This document shows, piece by piece, positions 19,355 to 28,706 of a stretch of DNA of 54,579 nucleotides (the stretch's first letter is position 1; the number at the start of each line of letters is the position of its first letter). The translations under genes and the position numbers were made by a program. The notes under the pieces were generated by a model. That model was not told the DNA's origin. It was given only the letters and a program-made list of their open reading frames with translations, and did not search any database. Source of the DNA: Myxococcales bacterium (GTDB taxonomy: Bacteria > Myxococcota_A > Bradymonadia > Bradymonadales > Bradymonadaceae); NCBI GenBank assembly GCA_026988815.1, contig JALSKP010000431.1:1-54579 (forward strand), given 5' to 3'.

Positions 19355-19702
19355 TCAAATTCTTTTTAACATCAGTTGAGCGCGTTGCCCCCAGAAGTCT
19401 TCACGAATGCAGATTTTCTGCAAGGCCACCTTAGCATTTTTAACACTTCCGCTATCAATTTCAGAACGGCAATACGCCATACAAATCGCCATATTCTCAG
19501 GGTCCAACTGGTAGGCACGCCGAATATAATCCAACGATTTGTCGCCCGATTCATAGATTTCGCTCAGTAGACTCCAACCCAACGCAAATTGGGGTGAGAT
19601 AGTAACCAGACCTTCGCAGACCTTTTTCGCGCGCTCCCTGAGATCCCACTGCAATAAAAATTTTGCATGATGGTAAATGGAGAGATTTTCGGTCTCATTC
19701 AT
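19355..19702 (-). CDS. TPR-like small protein downstream of flhB
   Basis: LLQWDLRERAKKVCEGLVTISPQFALGWSLLSEIYESGDKSLDYIRRAYQLDPENMAICMAYCRSEIDSG: TPR pattern. Confidence 0.7.
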   Translation of the reverse strand: MNETENLSIYHHAKFLLQWDLRERAKKVCEGLVTISPQFALGWSLLSEIYESGDKSLDYIRRAYQLDPENMAICMAYCRSEIDSGSVKNAKVALQKICIREDFWGQRAQLMLKRI

Positions 19703-19705
19703 TGG

Positions 19706-20737
19706 CTATTCTCCTAGACTGTAAACATATTGTAATACAACTACTACCTCGTCGTACAGCGATTCCGGAATAGTTTCGTCTAAATCGAGTGCGGCCAAGG
19801 CCCGCGCCAGACCGATATTTTGAATAATGGGTATACCCAATTTCACAGCTTCTTTTCTTATTCTTGCCGCCTGCTCGCCAAATCCACTCGCGATGACCAT
19901 CGGCGCATCCATTTCTTCTTCATATACCAACGCCGCTGCTACATGGGTTGGATTAACTACAACGGCTTTTGCGCGTTTTAAAGTATTCATTCCGGCTTCG
20001 CGAATGAGTTGACGATGCATCGCTTTGCGTTGCGATTTGACGTAGGGGTCCCCCTCGGCTTCTTTGTATTCATCGATGACTTCTTGCTTACTCATCATGA
20101 TCTTTTTGCCGGTCGAGTGTCTTTGCCATAAAAAATCTGCAACACCGACGACAAATAAGAGGGCCGAAATGGAATAGGTTGTGGTCGTAAAAAGCTGACC
20201 AAATCGATAGAAGGCGCCTTCAATCGAGGTTTCCGAGACACGCGAAATAAGTTTTAAAGTGTCCCAGTAGACCGAAATGGACACCGCTCCAACTAACAAT
20301 AATTTCGTAAGCGTTTTTACTAAGTCAACAAGGCGATCTGAGGAAAAAAGACGTTTTATCCCTTCGCCTGGATTCAACCGATTCATATCTGGTGTGACTC
20401 CCTTCATTGAAAATCCAGGACCAACTTGAAGATAGGAAATAATAAACGCACCAACGAATCCGACGAAGACAATCGGACCAGCGATTTTACTCCACAATAT
20501 CAATCCTTCGAGCAAAAAAGAGGAGGGATCGCCCTTGTGGATAATCGTTTTTTCAATCGTATACTTCATGAAGATGACGAATTCTCCAACCATTATTGGC
20601 GCAAGGGAAATGATGGTTACGAGGACCAAAACTAAAACGAAGGCACCCGTGAAGTCTGCCGATTTCGCAACTTGGCCGTCCTCGCGCGCTTTCTTCTTTC
20701 GCTTGGCGCTGGCTTGTTCGGTTTTTTCTCCGCTCAT
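19706..20737 (-). CDS. flhB: Flagellar export apparatus switch protein FlhB (FlhB/SctU family)
   Basis: N-terminal SGEKTEQASAKRKKKAREDGQVAKSAD; autocleavage motif VVVNPTHVAAALVY; IPIIQNIGLARAL. Confidence 0.95.
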   Translation of the reverse strand: MSGEKTEQASAKRKKKAREDGQVAKSADFTGAFVLVLVLVTIISLAPIMVGEFVIFMKYTIEKTIIHKGDPSSFLLEGLILWSKIAGPIVFVGFVGAFIISYLQVGPGFSMKGVTPDMNRLNPGEGIKRLFSSDRLVDLVKTLTKLLLVGAVSISVYWDTLKLISRVSETSIEGAFYRFGQLFTTTTYSISALLFVVGVADFLWQRHSTGKKIMMSKQEVIDEYKEAEGDPYVKSQRKAMHRQLIREAGMNTLKRAKAVVVNPTHVAAALVYEEEMDAPMVIASGFGEQAARIRKEAVKLGIPIIQNIGLARALAALDLDETIPESLYDEVVVVLQYVYSLGE

Positions 20738-21555
20738 TTTTTCGGACCCATCGCTTCAATGAGAACGTCGACACGATTCATCCATCCCGCGAACTGGTCC
20801 ACAAAACGGTCCGATAAGATACCAATGCCAAGGCAAAGTACACCCACGCCTATGGCCGACTTTAACGGCATCCCTAGAAAAAAGACGTTAATTTGAGGCG
20901 CAGATTTGTTGATAAGACCGAGCACAATATCTGCCAAAAGGACGGCCGCAACAACCGGAAAAGCAAACAATACACCGCCGATAATAATGTCCGAAATCGC
21001 TCGGATGATAAACTCGACGATGAAGGCGTGATTGTCGACATTCGGAAACTCAAAAGGTCCCAAGGTTTGATAGGTACGTACGATTCCCTTGATGACGAGA
21101 AGGTGGCCACCGAGCGCAAACAATATTGCAACACCGAGTTGATAGAGCGTAACGCCGGTAACAGAGGCCCGCTGTTTTGAAAAAGGCAACATGATCGTCG
21201 ATTGAGTTTGCCCTCTCACTTGATCAATAAACTGCCCCGCGATTCGAAGAGACTCAAAAATTGCATTGATAAAAAACCCGATCGTAAACCCATAAACCCC
21301 CTCCTTCAACAAACACGCAACATAGTTCAACCCCGTTGGTATCTCGTCCAAGACAACTCCCTTCGAAATAAGCAAGGGAAGCAGAATGAGGGTCAACGCA
21401 AAGGTGAGTCCCATTTTCACGATTTGGGGAATCGCCGATCCTCCAAGCAAAGGGACCATCTGAATGATGGGTGCTAACCTCGCCGCAACAAGCGTTCCGG
21501 CGAGTAGAATCGTCTGACTCGAGTGGTGAATATCGGCAAGATTGGAGAGGTTCAA
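20734..21555 (-). CDS. fliR: Flagellar biosynthetic protein FliR
   Basis: Multi-TM FliR/SctT-like sequence (AGTLVAARLAPIIQMVPLLGGSAIPQIVKMGLTFALT; GQFIDQVRGQT) in a FliPQR-FlhB operon. Confidence 0.92.
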   Translation of the reverse strand: MNLSNLADIHHSSQTILLAGTLVAARLAPIIQMVPLLGGSAIPQIVKMGLTFALTLILLPLLISKGVVLDEIPTGLNYVACLLKEGVYGFTIGFFINAIFESLRIAGQFIDQVRGQTQSTIMLPFSKQRASVTGVTLYQLGVAILFALGGHLLVIKGIVRTYQTLGPFEFPNVDNHAFIVEFIIRAISDIIIGGVLFAFPVVAAVLLADIVLGLINKSAPQINVFFLGMPLKSAIGVGVLCLGIGILSDRFVDQFAGWMNRVDVLIEAMGPKK

Positions 21556-21815
21556 GAAACGGTCGCTATGGTTTCAAAAAGTAATTTCGTGAAGCGAATA
21601 AGCTGTTCTCCGATCCAAGGGCCAGCGATAACCAAACTAATAAAGACACCAATGATTTTAGGTACAAAAGTAAGCGTTTGTTCCTGTATTTGGGTGGTCG
21701 CCTGAAACACACTCACCAAAAGACCGATGAACATGCTTGATAAAACCGGTGGCGCGGACACCAATAACACGAGGTAGAGCGCCTCGCGAAAAATCTGAAT
21801 GAGTTGCGTTTCCAT
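21552..21815 (-). CDS. fliQ: Flagellar biosynthetic protein FliQ
   Basis: 87 aa, two TM helices, FREALYLVLLVSAPPVLSSMFIGLLVSVFQATTQIQEQTLTFVPKI. Confidence 0.95.
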   Translation of the reverse strand: METQLIQIFREALYLVLLVSAPPVLSSMFIGLLVSVFQATTQIQEQTLTFVPKIIGVFISLVIAGPWIGEQLIRFTKLLFETIATVS

Positions 21816-22586
21816 TTACACATACCCCAACAAAAGTCCTTTGATGACCAGAAACCAGCCGTCGACCAGAACGAACAATAAAAGTTTGAAAGGTAGACTT
21901 ACAGTTGTCGGGCTCAACATATGCATTCCCAGACTCAACAAGATATTGGCAATCACCAGATCTACGATCAAAAAGGGCACGAAGAGAATGAAGCCGATAA
22001 TAAAGGCCTCTTTTAATTCCGTTAATACGAACGCGGGAATCAAAACCAAGGCATCCATATCCGTTAAATCCTCCCGTTGTTCTGGCGTCCGAAGTTCGAA
22101 AGCAAGCTCGTAAAGGAGCCCGCGTTCTTCCTCATCGGTATGTTTTACCAAAAAAGATTTTAAGGGTCGAAGCGCCTTTACGCCGAGTTCTTCGTAATCA
22201 GCGATGGTGTAGGTTTTGCCCTGCTCGGCTTGTTCTACAAAAGGGCGCACCTCATCGTAAATAGTGCCACCGACGGGGGCCATCACGTACACGCTTAAAA
22301 TAATAGCCAGACCCGTAATCACCTGATTGGGCGGGACTTGTTGAACGCCAATCGCCGTTCTGAGGAGCGACAAAACGACCGCAATTTTAACAAAGGAGGT
22401 GACCATGACGAGCACGAAAGGGAGCATCGCCAAAAGTGCCAAGAGGACAACGAGAACCAAAGGATTGGTTCCACCGCCAATGACCTGCGCTGACGCCTCG
22501 GCGGAAAGGGTCGTACTTACGACGAAAACAAGGGCTGCAACTAAAAATTTAGCCGAGCGCAACATTCTTTCTTTAGCAAAGTTCAT
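21816..22586 (-). CDS. fliP: Flagellar biosynthetic protein FliP
   Basis: LLALLAMLPFVLVMVTSFVKIAVVLSLLRTAIGVQQVPPNQVITGLAIIL; LIPAFVLTELKEAFIIGFILFVPFLIVDLVIANILLSLGMHMLSP. Confidence 0.97.
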   Translation of the reverse strand: MNFAKERMLRSAKFLVAALVFVVSTTLSAEASAQVIGGGTNPLVLVVLLALLAMLPFVLVMVTSFVKIAVVLSLLRTAIGVQQVPPNQVITGLAIILSVYVMAPVGGTIYDEVRPFVEQAEQGKTYTIADYEELGVKALRPLKSFLVKHTDEEERGLLYELAFELRTPEQREDLTDMDALVLIPAFVLTELKEAFIIGFILFVPFLIVDLVIANILLSLGMHMLSPTTVSLPFKLLLFVLVDGWFLVIKGLLLGYV

Positions 22587-23047
22587 GCTTCTTCCTCCAC
22601 CGGTGCGTCCAAAAGGGGAGAAGCCGCCATGTCTTTGGAGCGTTTTAGAAGATCTTTGAAACTCCTTTCGTTTTGTTTCCCATCAAAAATAAATGCTTTT
22701 TTCTGTTCAGCGTTCAACTCGCCTAAATTCTGCATGCCAGCCTCAGAACTCCCGATAATGAGGGTTTTCCCAGCGATATCAACCACGACCACCGAACGAC
22801 GTCCATCAATGGGAAGACGCCCTAAAATTTTCATAGGACCTTGTGCACCAAGATTCATTTTCGAAAGATATTTCAAACCAACGTAGGCAGTAAAACACAG
22901 GCCAACTAAGATGAAGGCCGTTTTCGTAAGCAACCAGCCGTAGTTTGGACTTTCCATGCCGATTGGCGAAGCCGTTTCTTGACCGAAAACCATGGGCGCC
23001 CAAATCATCACAGCAAAAATCGAAAAAAGTGTAACAACAGGTTTCAT
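22583..23047 (-). CDS. fliO: FliO-like flagellar biosynthesis protein
   Basis: Single TM plus MKILGRLPIDGRRSVVVVDIAGKTLIIGSSEAGMQNLGEL; first gene of the fliOPQR-flhB run. Confidence 0.85.
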   Translation of the reverse strand: MKPVVTLFSIFAVMIWAPMVFGQETASPIGMESPNYGWLLTKTAFILVGLCFTAYVGLKYLSKMNLGAQGPMKILGRLPIDGRRSVVVVDIAGKTLIIGSSEAGMQNLGELNAEQKKAFIFDGKQNERSFKDLLKRSKDMAASPLLDAPVEEEA

Positions 23048-23212
23048 GAAAACTCCTGGTTAAATCCCACCCCAATAATACAAGGGGCGCTCAACATACT
23101 GCTTGAAGCAACAAATTCAACTCAAATCATTGTAAATTTGATTTATATAGATCCTTTTCTCGACGAAAAACTTTCATCCACGTATACAAGCGAAGTTAAA
23201 AAAGGAGACCCT

Positions 23213-24436
23213 ATGGAAGTAACACGTGAATTTATAAACAGAATGCCAAAGACGGACTTACATGTTCATTTGGATGGTTCATTACGTTTATCGACAATTT
23301 TAGAATTAGCAGAAGAACAAGGTGTGACTTTACCAGGTGGCGCAAAAACAGAAGAGAAACTAGCTAAAGCCATTCATATGGGTGAAATTTGCACCGATTT
23401 AAATGACTACTTAAAAGCGTTCGGCGTAACGTTGAGCGTCATGCAAACCGAAGAAGCGCTCTACCGCGTTGCCTATGAGCTCGGCGAAGATATGGCTCTC
23501 GAAAATGTGCGTTATACCGAGATTCGATATTCGCCTCTTCTTCATACCGAAAAAGGTCTTTCTTTTCCGGTCATCGTTGAGGCTGTTGCCGAAGGTTTAC
23601 GCGAAGCGAAAAGAAAATATGGTCTCATGAGCGGCCAGATTATTTGCGGAATTCGGCATATTACGCCGGAAACCTCCTTACGCATGGCCGAACTTTGTGT
23701 GGCCTTTAAGCATCGCGGCGTCGTCGGTTTTGACCTCGCCGGTGGCGAGATGAATAATCCCGCAAAGGATCACCGCGAAGCCTTTTATTTGGTTCGCAAT
23801 AATAACGTCAATTTAACCATCCATGCCGGTGAGGCTTATGGTCCGGAAAGTATTCACCAGGCAATCCATATTGCTGGTGCGCATAGAATCGGACACGGAA
23901 CGCGTTTGCGTGAAGACGGCGATCTTTTAAATTACGTCAACGATCGTAGAATTCCACTTGAAATTTGTGTTTCAAGTAACGTTCAAACGCGCGCCTGCGA
24001 CAGTTTTGAAAGTCATCCACTGCCATTCTATTTGTCCTATGGTTTACGATTATGTCTGAACACCGACAATCGTTTGGTCACCGACACCACCATGACGGAG
24101 GAATTTTGGCGAGCGACCCAGTATTACAATTTGGGCATCGGAGATTTGCGAAAGCTTACCCTCGGTGGATTCAAATCGTCCTTCATGCCGTACAGAAAGA
24201 AGAGAACGGTAACGCAGATGGCAATCGAAGAATTTGATGCTCTGGTCGAAGAATTCCAATTGGACGGCAAAGACAAAAATGTCCTTCAAGAGATAAATAT
24301 TTACGACAAGGGTACTAAATCCAGTCAGTCTTCTTATGAATACAAAAAGTCCTCTTCCAAGAAAACGACAACCAAAGCAAAGGCGAAACCGAAGACAAAA
24401 GCCAAAGCTAAAAAGTCGACCCGAAAGAAAAAGTAA
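23213..24436 (+). CDS. add: Adenosine deaminase with lysine-rich C-terminal extension
   Basis: MPKTDLHVHLDGSLR, NLTIHAGEAYGPESI, RIGHGTRL, LCLNTDNRLVTDT; C-terminal tail KKSSSKKTTTKAKAKPKTKAKAKKSTRKKK. ATG at 23213 preceded by AAAGGAGA. Confidence 0.95.
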   Translation: MEVTREFINRMPKTDLHVHLDGSLRLSTILELAEEQGVTLPGGAKTEEKLAKAIHMGEICTDLNDYLKAFGVTLSVMQTEEALYRVAYELGEDMALENVRYTEIRYSPLLHTEKGLSFPVIVEAVAEGLREAKRKYGLMSGQIICGIRHITPETSLRMAELCVAFKHRGVVGFDLAGGEMNNPAKDHREAFYLVRNNNVNLTIHAGEAYGPESIHQAIHIAGAHRIGHGTRLREDGDLLNYVNDRRIPLEICVSSNVQTRACDSFESHPLPFYLSYGLRLCLNTDNRLVTDTTMTEEFWRATQYYNLGIGDLRKLTLGGFKSSFMPYRKKRTVTQMAIEEFDALVEEFQLDGKDKNVLQEINIYDKGTKSSQSSYEYKKSSSKKTTTKAKAKPKTKAKAKKSTRKKK

Positions 24437-24517
24437 TCCAAGAAGAAGGGTGTTCCTGTCTCGATGCGAACGCACCCGCTCCGGCCTCGCGCCGAGGCGG
24501 GAAAAGGTAAGGTAGAA

Positions 24518-26557
24518 ATGATGGAAACGAAAACAAACACGGGCTGCCAAAAACCGCTTATGATGGGCGGTGGTTTAATACTTCTTCTTATCATCGCCGT
24601 TTTCGGATTTTTCAAAATTCGAGAAAATAATAAGAAAGAAGCTCAAGAAAAAGTAGCCGAAGAAATGTTTTCGCCAGCCCTCACTAAACTAGCGGAGTCT
24701 TCGCCAAAAGGTAAAGATACATACGATATTGATAAAACGATTAGCGTTATTCACGGCATTGATCGCGCGCTAAAAGAACAAGGAACGCTCAAGGAATATT
24801 TGCGATATATGTCCACCCAGGATTACAGGAACGTTGCGCCGGAAGTTCTTGAGGCACGGCAAAACGTTTTGGAAATCTTGAAGCGTTTGTACGCCAAACA
24901 AACGGAACTTGAAAACCAAGAGGCCACGTTCACAGTTACACGAACAATTTTGTCCACAATGACGCTCGTCAATGCGGACTTGTCGATTGCCACAGGCGTC
25001 CCTTCTTTGGATAAAGAACAGGCGAAATCTATTCTTAAAGACTTACGACAAGATCAAGAAGATCGTGAAGATATGCTAAATGAGCTTACTAAAATGGAGG
25101 GTGAGTTGATTGGTGTGATGATTGATTATAGTAAAACCTACTACAAATATGTTGAAGAATGGGATCGCGTAGCTGGCTTGCGGGATGCCGCCTATTTGGC
25201 AAGTTCGGCGGGTGATTGGTCAACGGTTATCCAAAAAACCGAACAGGTTGTCAAACTTGCACCCTTCGATTCCGAAGCGCGTTTGCTCGGCGCGCTGGGG
25301 CACATTAACCTCGTCGATCTTGAGCCTGAAAGTCATCATCTAGAAAGTGCATTAGATTTGGTCGCCGACTATGTAAAAGCCCATCCTTCAAAAACCGCAC
25401 CAGCGTTACTTTTGCAAGGGATCGTGAAATCGAAGCAGTCCGACAATAAGGATGCTATTCGTCTTTTTGAGCAGTCGGCTGCCTACTTTCCAAAACAATC
25501 TGAGGCACTCTCGGATATGTTAAATCCCTACGAGGTACGTTCTTTTTTACGGAAGTCGAGCGAAGGAAAGCGAATCGTTGACTTATACAAGTCGACGATG
25601 TTGGGGGCGGGTTTTTTCAGTCCAGATCTACAATTGGCCAAACTCCATTTCCTTCGAGGCGAGCACGAAGCGGGGCGAAAGAAAGTCCTCGATCACTTTT
25701 CGCGTCGACGCGCGCAGAATGAATGGGATCTTGTGATATCGGATGTCAATTTCTGCCAGAAATTTTTGGGTGCAGATTTTGATTCTATTTTAATTGAGGA
25801 CTCTCATCTTGAGCTTCTCGTTAGCCCCGCGTTAATCGGTAGCTCGATAAAAGCCAAAATAAAAAATGGATCTCAAAAAGGACTGCACAATGCGACCCTG
25901 GTATTGGCCTTACAATTTACCGACATGCATCGCGACGATTTTGAGAGTTTTAAGGTTGGGGAAACAGTACCGATTGTGAGCCCAAATGCGGAGACCGATT
26001 TTGGGTCTTTGGATATCGATTTTAATTTTTTGGGAACGCCAAAAAGTAAAGACGATATCGTCGTAAATCGCGCAATTCTGATCTCCGATGAAGCCGTCGT
26101 TTGGGTCGATACTGATGCTTATAAACTTGCCTTGGCGAGGGATTCAAAGCGCCAAGAAAAACAAAATCCCATCATTGAGAAAAAACGAAAAGGATGGTTT
26201 GAGGCCATGAAAATTTCTCCAGATATTCTCAAAGAGGCCTTGAAAAATAATATGTCATCCGACATCGATCTCAGTATTGGTAAAGACGATGTGATTTTTG
26301 AGTTGCCAAAAGAACTGGCATTACTCAATCCCATTTTTCGTTTGCAAGTCGGCGATAAATTAAGCGCCCCTGGAGAGAACACATTGGGTTCGGAAAAAAT
26401 AAAGCTTAAATTCGAAAGTGTGGAAAATTACGATGCAAAAGACGCCAATCAAGATGCGAAATTAATCATAAGCAGTCAGTTTGGAGATTTCGAAATTTTT
26501 CTCGGTAAGGATAAAGAAAAGTTCGGTCTGAAGAACATTCGATATATATCTAAATAA
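24518..26557 (+). CDS. Hypothetical membrane-anchored protein, probably TPR-containing
   Basis: N-terminal TM PLMMGGGLILLLIIAVFGFFKI; helical repeat region; C-terminal region of unknown type. Confidence 0.65.
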   Translation: MMETKTNTGCQKPLMMGGGLILLLIIAVFGFFKIRENNKKEAQEKVAEEMFSPALTKLAESSPKGKDTYDIDKTISVIHGIDRALKEQGTLKEYLRYMSTQDYRNVAPEVLEARQNVLEILKRLYAKQTELENQEATFTVTRTILSTMTLVNADLSIATGVPSLDKEQAKSILKDLRQDQEDREDMLNELTKMEGELIGVMIDYSKTYYKYVEEWDRVAGLRDAAYLASSAGDWSTVIQKTEQVVKLAPFDSEARLLGALGHINLVDLEPESHHLESALDLVADYVKAHPSKTAPALLLQGIVKSKQSDNKDAIRLFEQSAAYFPKQSEALSDMLNPYEVRSFLRKSSEGKRIVDLYKSTMLGAGFFSPDLQLAKLHFLRGEHEAGRKKVLDHFSRRRAQNEWDLVISDVNFCQKFLGADFDSILIEDSHLELLVSPALIGSSIKAKIKNGSQKGLHNATLVLALQFTDMHRDDFESFKVGETVPIVSPNAETDFGSLDIDFNFLGTPKSKDDIVVNRAILISDEAVVWVDTDAYKLALARDSKRQEKQNPIIEKKRKGWFEAMKISPDILKEALKNNMSSDIDLSIGKDDVIFELPKELALLNPIFRLQVGDKLSAPGENTLGSEKIKLKFESVENYDAKDANQDAKLIISSQFGDFEIFLGKDKEKFGLKNIRYISK

Positions 26558-26603
26558 ATTCCGGTGTTGAATCGTCGAAGAAGATAGAAATACGGAACCC
26601 AAG

Positions 26604-27173
26604 ATGAAAAAAGAAAAAAAAATTTGTGGTGATCCATTGAATTGTAGGGTGGGACCCTCTGTGGTCGCCCGATTCTCGGGTGAGCAAACAGCCCAACGCT
26701 TAAAAAAGATTCTTCTAGCCTTACTTGCCATCTTATTCCTTGGTGCTCAATCTCCTGAAATGCAAAAGCGATTGAAGCGTTTGGAACGCAGCCATGGCTT
26801 AAAAAAAATAAAAAGAAAGACGAAGACGAAAAAGAACAAAAAGAAATCCAATGTCTTTGTGGTGAAGAAAAAAGCCCCTCAAAAAGGCATCCTTATTTCA
26901 CGTGGAGAATCACGTAAAATTGTTAAGCATTACGATGCGTGGAGAAAAGAAAAAGAGGCTTTGAAACAGAAGGCAGCCAAGGGGTCCAAGGAAGCCGAGA
27001 AGGAGTTAAAAAGGCGTTCCGCCATTGAGGTTCATCTCATTCGCGTCGCGAAAATTCAGAGCCTATATCGCTACGCAAAACGCGCCAAGAATCGCGCCTT
27101 GGTTGGTCAATCAATGATTTTGATGAATGAAGAAAATAAACGCTTCCAAAGTGAAATGGAAAAATTTCAGTAG
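26604..27173 (+). CDS. Hypothetical Lys/Arg-rich exported or membrane-anchored protein
   Basis: Hydrophobic segment ILLALLAILFLGA followed by a strongly basic helical sequence. Confidence 0.5.
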   Translation: MKKEKKICGDPLNCRVGPSVVARFSGEQTAQRLKKILLALLAILFLGAQSPEMQKRLKRLERSHGLKKIKRKTKTKKNKKKSNVFVVKKKAPQKGILISRGESRKIVKHYDAWRKEKEALKQKAAKGSKEAEKELKRRSAIEVHLIRVAKIQSLYRYAKRAKNRALVGQSMILMNEENKRFQSEMEKFQ

Positions 27174-27179
27174 ATTTTC

Positions 27180-27782
27180 TTAGAAAGAAAACGCGGTCAA
27201 GAAACGCTTAAACAATCCTGGCCATTGATAGCTCAAATTGGTCCAGGTCAAAATCGTACCGATCAGAATCCACGTTGAAAAAGGGAGCCAAGATCGCTCG
27301 TCAAATTCGGGTTTTTCCCAGAACTGTCCATTTTGAGTCATCAACACTCGCGCTGCGCTTCGAAGAATTCGAAACATATTTTTAAAGAGCTGAAAAATAT
27401 AGCCGTTGAAAATCGAAACAATAATTCCACCAATAGACCCAACCAACATTGCGTAAAAGAAAACTTCGAACCCCGAATACCAACCCAGGAATGCACCGAC
27501 AACGGTAAGCAGTTTTACATCTCCGCCTCGCATTGCACCCCCGATAAAGAGCAAAAGCGATGCACCGAAAAGCGCTAGAGCTCCCAAAAATCCGGCCAAT
27601 AATCCTTCCCATCCTAAGGCGATCGTATGACAGAGGAGACCGATTCCAACAGAAGGATAGGTTAATTTATTGTATACTTTTTTTTCTTTGAGATCCGTAA
27701 AGGTCGCTATCGAAAGGATAATGCCTAGTGGAAGGAGAACAAAAAGTTGAAGTGAAAAAGGTATTTTGAAGAGCGCTTCCAC
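27180..27782 (-). CDS. A24-family prepilin peptidase (TadV/CpaA-like, no N-methylase domain)
   Basis: TFTDLKEKKVYNKLTYP and GGAMRGGDVKLLTVVGAFLGW catalytic aspartate motifs; GTG start at 27782. Confidence 0.9.
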   Translation of the reverse strand: MEALFKIPFSLQLFVLLPLGIILSIATFTDLKEKKVYNKLTYPSVGIGLLCHTIALGWEGLLAGFLGALALFGASLLLFIGGAMRGGDVKLLTVVGAFLGWYSGFEVFFYAMLVGSIGGIIVSIFNGYIFQLFKNMFRILRSAARVLMTQNGQFWEKPEFDERSWLPFSTWILIGTILTWTNLSYQWPGLFKRFLTAFSF

Positions 27783-28616
27783 TTACAATTCTCTTAAAAT
27801 AAGCTCATTGGGAAGGGCGCTATCCGAGGAAAAAGTTTCACGTAATTCTCGTCGCCCGTCTTCTATAGCGTGAACTTGGATATGACCCTTGCCTTGTGAT
27901 AGGAGCTTTTCTGCGTGAATATCTTCGCTCTTGTCGGCCGAAACGGTGTGATAGACGAAAGATAAATCATCGCCCTCGATTCTTCCAAGCAGGTGTCCGC
28001 GTAGGACATCGCCTCCTCGAAAGTTGGATTCCACAACGGATCCGCGTTGTTGAAATAGAAAAATACTCCCTAATGGGGTGGTTGCATTTTCGCTTTGGTT
28101 TTCGATGAGTTGAAAGGCACATTTGTCAAAACCGCGTTTTATGCCTTCTTTGTAAGAACGGACAAGAATCGTGGATCCCGAATTTTCCTTGTGTTTGGAA
28201 AAGGTGGAGTGCTCTAAAATGCCGTATGGTAGGTCGCTAAGTTCTTGAGGGTAAAAGCCAAAATTACTAAAAAGGCGAAAGACACCCGGCGATTCCGAAC
28301 AAATAAAAATATTATCTATTTTATTTTCGTCTTTGAGTTTGGCCATCGCTGTGGCCAAAACCCCTACACCCAATCCGTTTCCACGCGAGGTTGGCGCGAC
28401 GGCCAACGAGTGGATGACGGCTTGATTTTCACCGATGATCGACCAACCAATACAGGCGGCAACGCCGCCAGCGCCCGTTTTTAGTACGTGATAGGCATCA
28501 TTTTCATTCTCCTCTCTCACACTGAGATTGCAGACGTTGAGTAAAGTTGAGAGAGATGATGTGTCCGAAGCGTATTCAAGCACATATCCCATGGATACAA
28601 TATGGTCGACTAACAT
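27783..28616 (-). CDS. GNAT-family N-acetyltransferase
   Basis: AVIHSLAVAPTSRGNGLGVGVLATAM acetyl-CoA-binding motif. ORF extends to 28748 but that overlaps the divergent gene at 28707; MLVDHIVSMGY at 28616 is a plausible start. Confidence 0.75.
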   Translation of the reverse strand: MLVDHIVSMGYVLEYASDTSSLSTLLNVCNLSVREENENDAYHVLKTGAGGVAACIGWSIIGENQAVIHSLAVAPTSRGNGLGVGVLATAMAKLKDENKIDNIFICSESPGVFRLFSNFGFYPQELSDLPYGILEHSTFSKHKENSGSTILVRSYKEGIKRGFDKCAFQLIENQSENATTPLGSIFLFQQRGSVVESNFRGGDVLRGHLLGRIEGDDLSFVYHTVSADKSEDIHAEKLLSQGKGHIQVHAIEDGRRELRETFSSDSALPNELILREL

Positions 28617-28706
28617 GGGTGGAGGATAACATAAGTGTGCTCTCTTGTTTAGTGGACCAAGGAAGCTATACTCCGCATGACTTAGACCCAGATAAATGGT
28701 GCATGC

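Noticed and set aside
24050-24550. 166-aa minus-strand ORF over the add tail
   Set aside because: Antisense of the Lys-rich tail giving F/R-rich junk; add is well supported.
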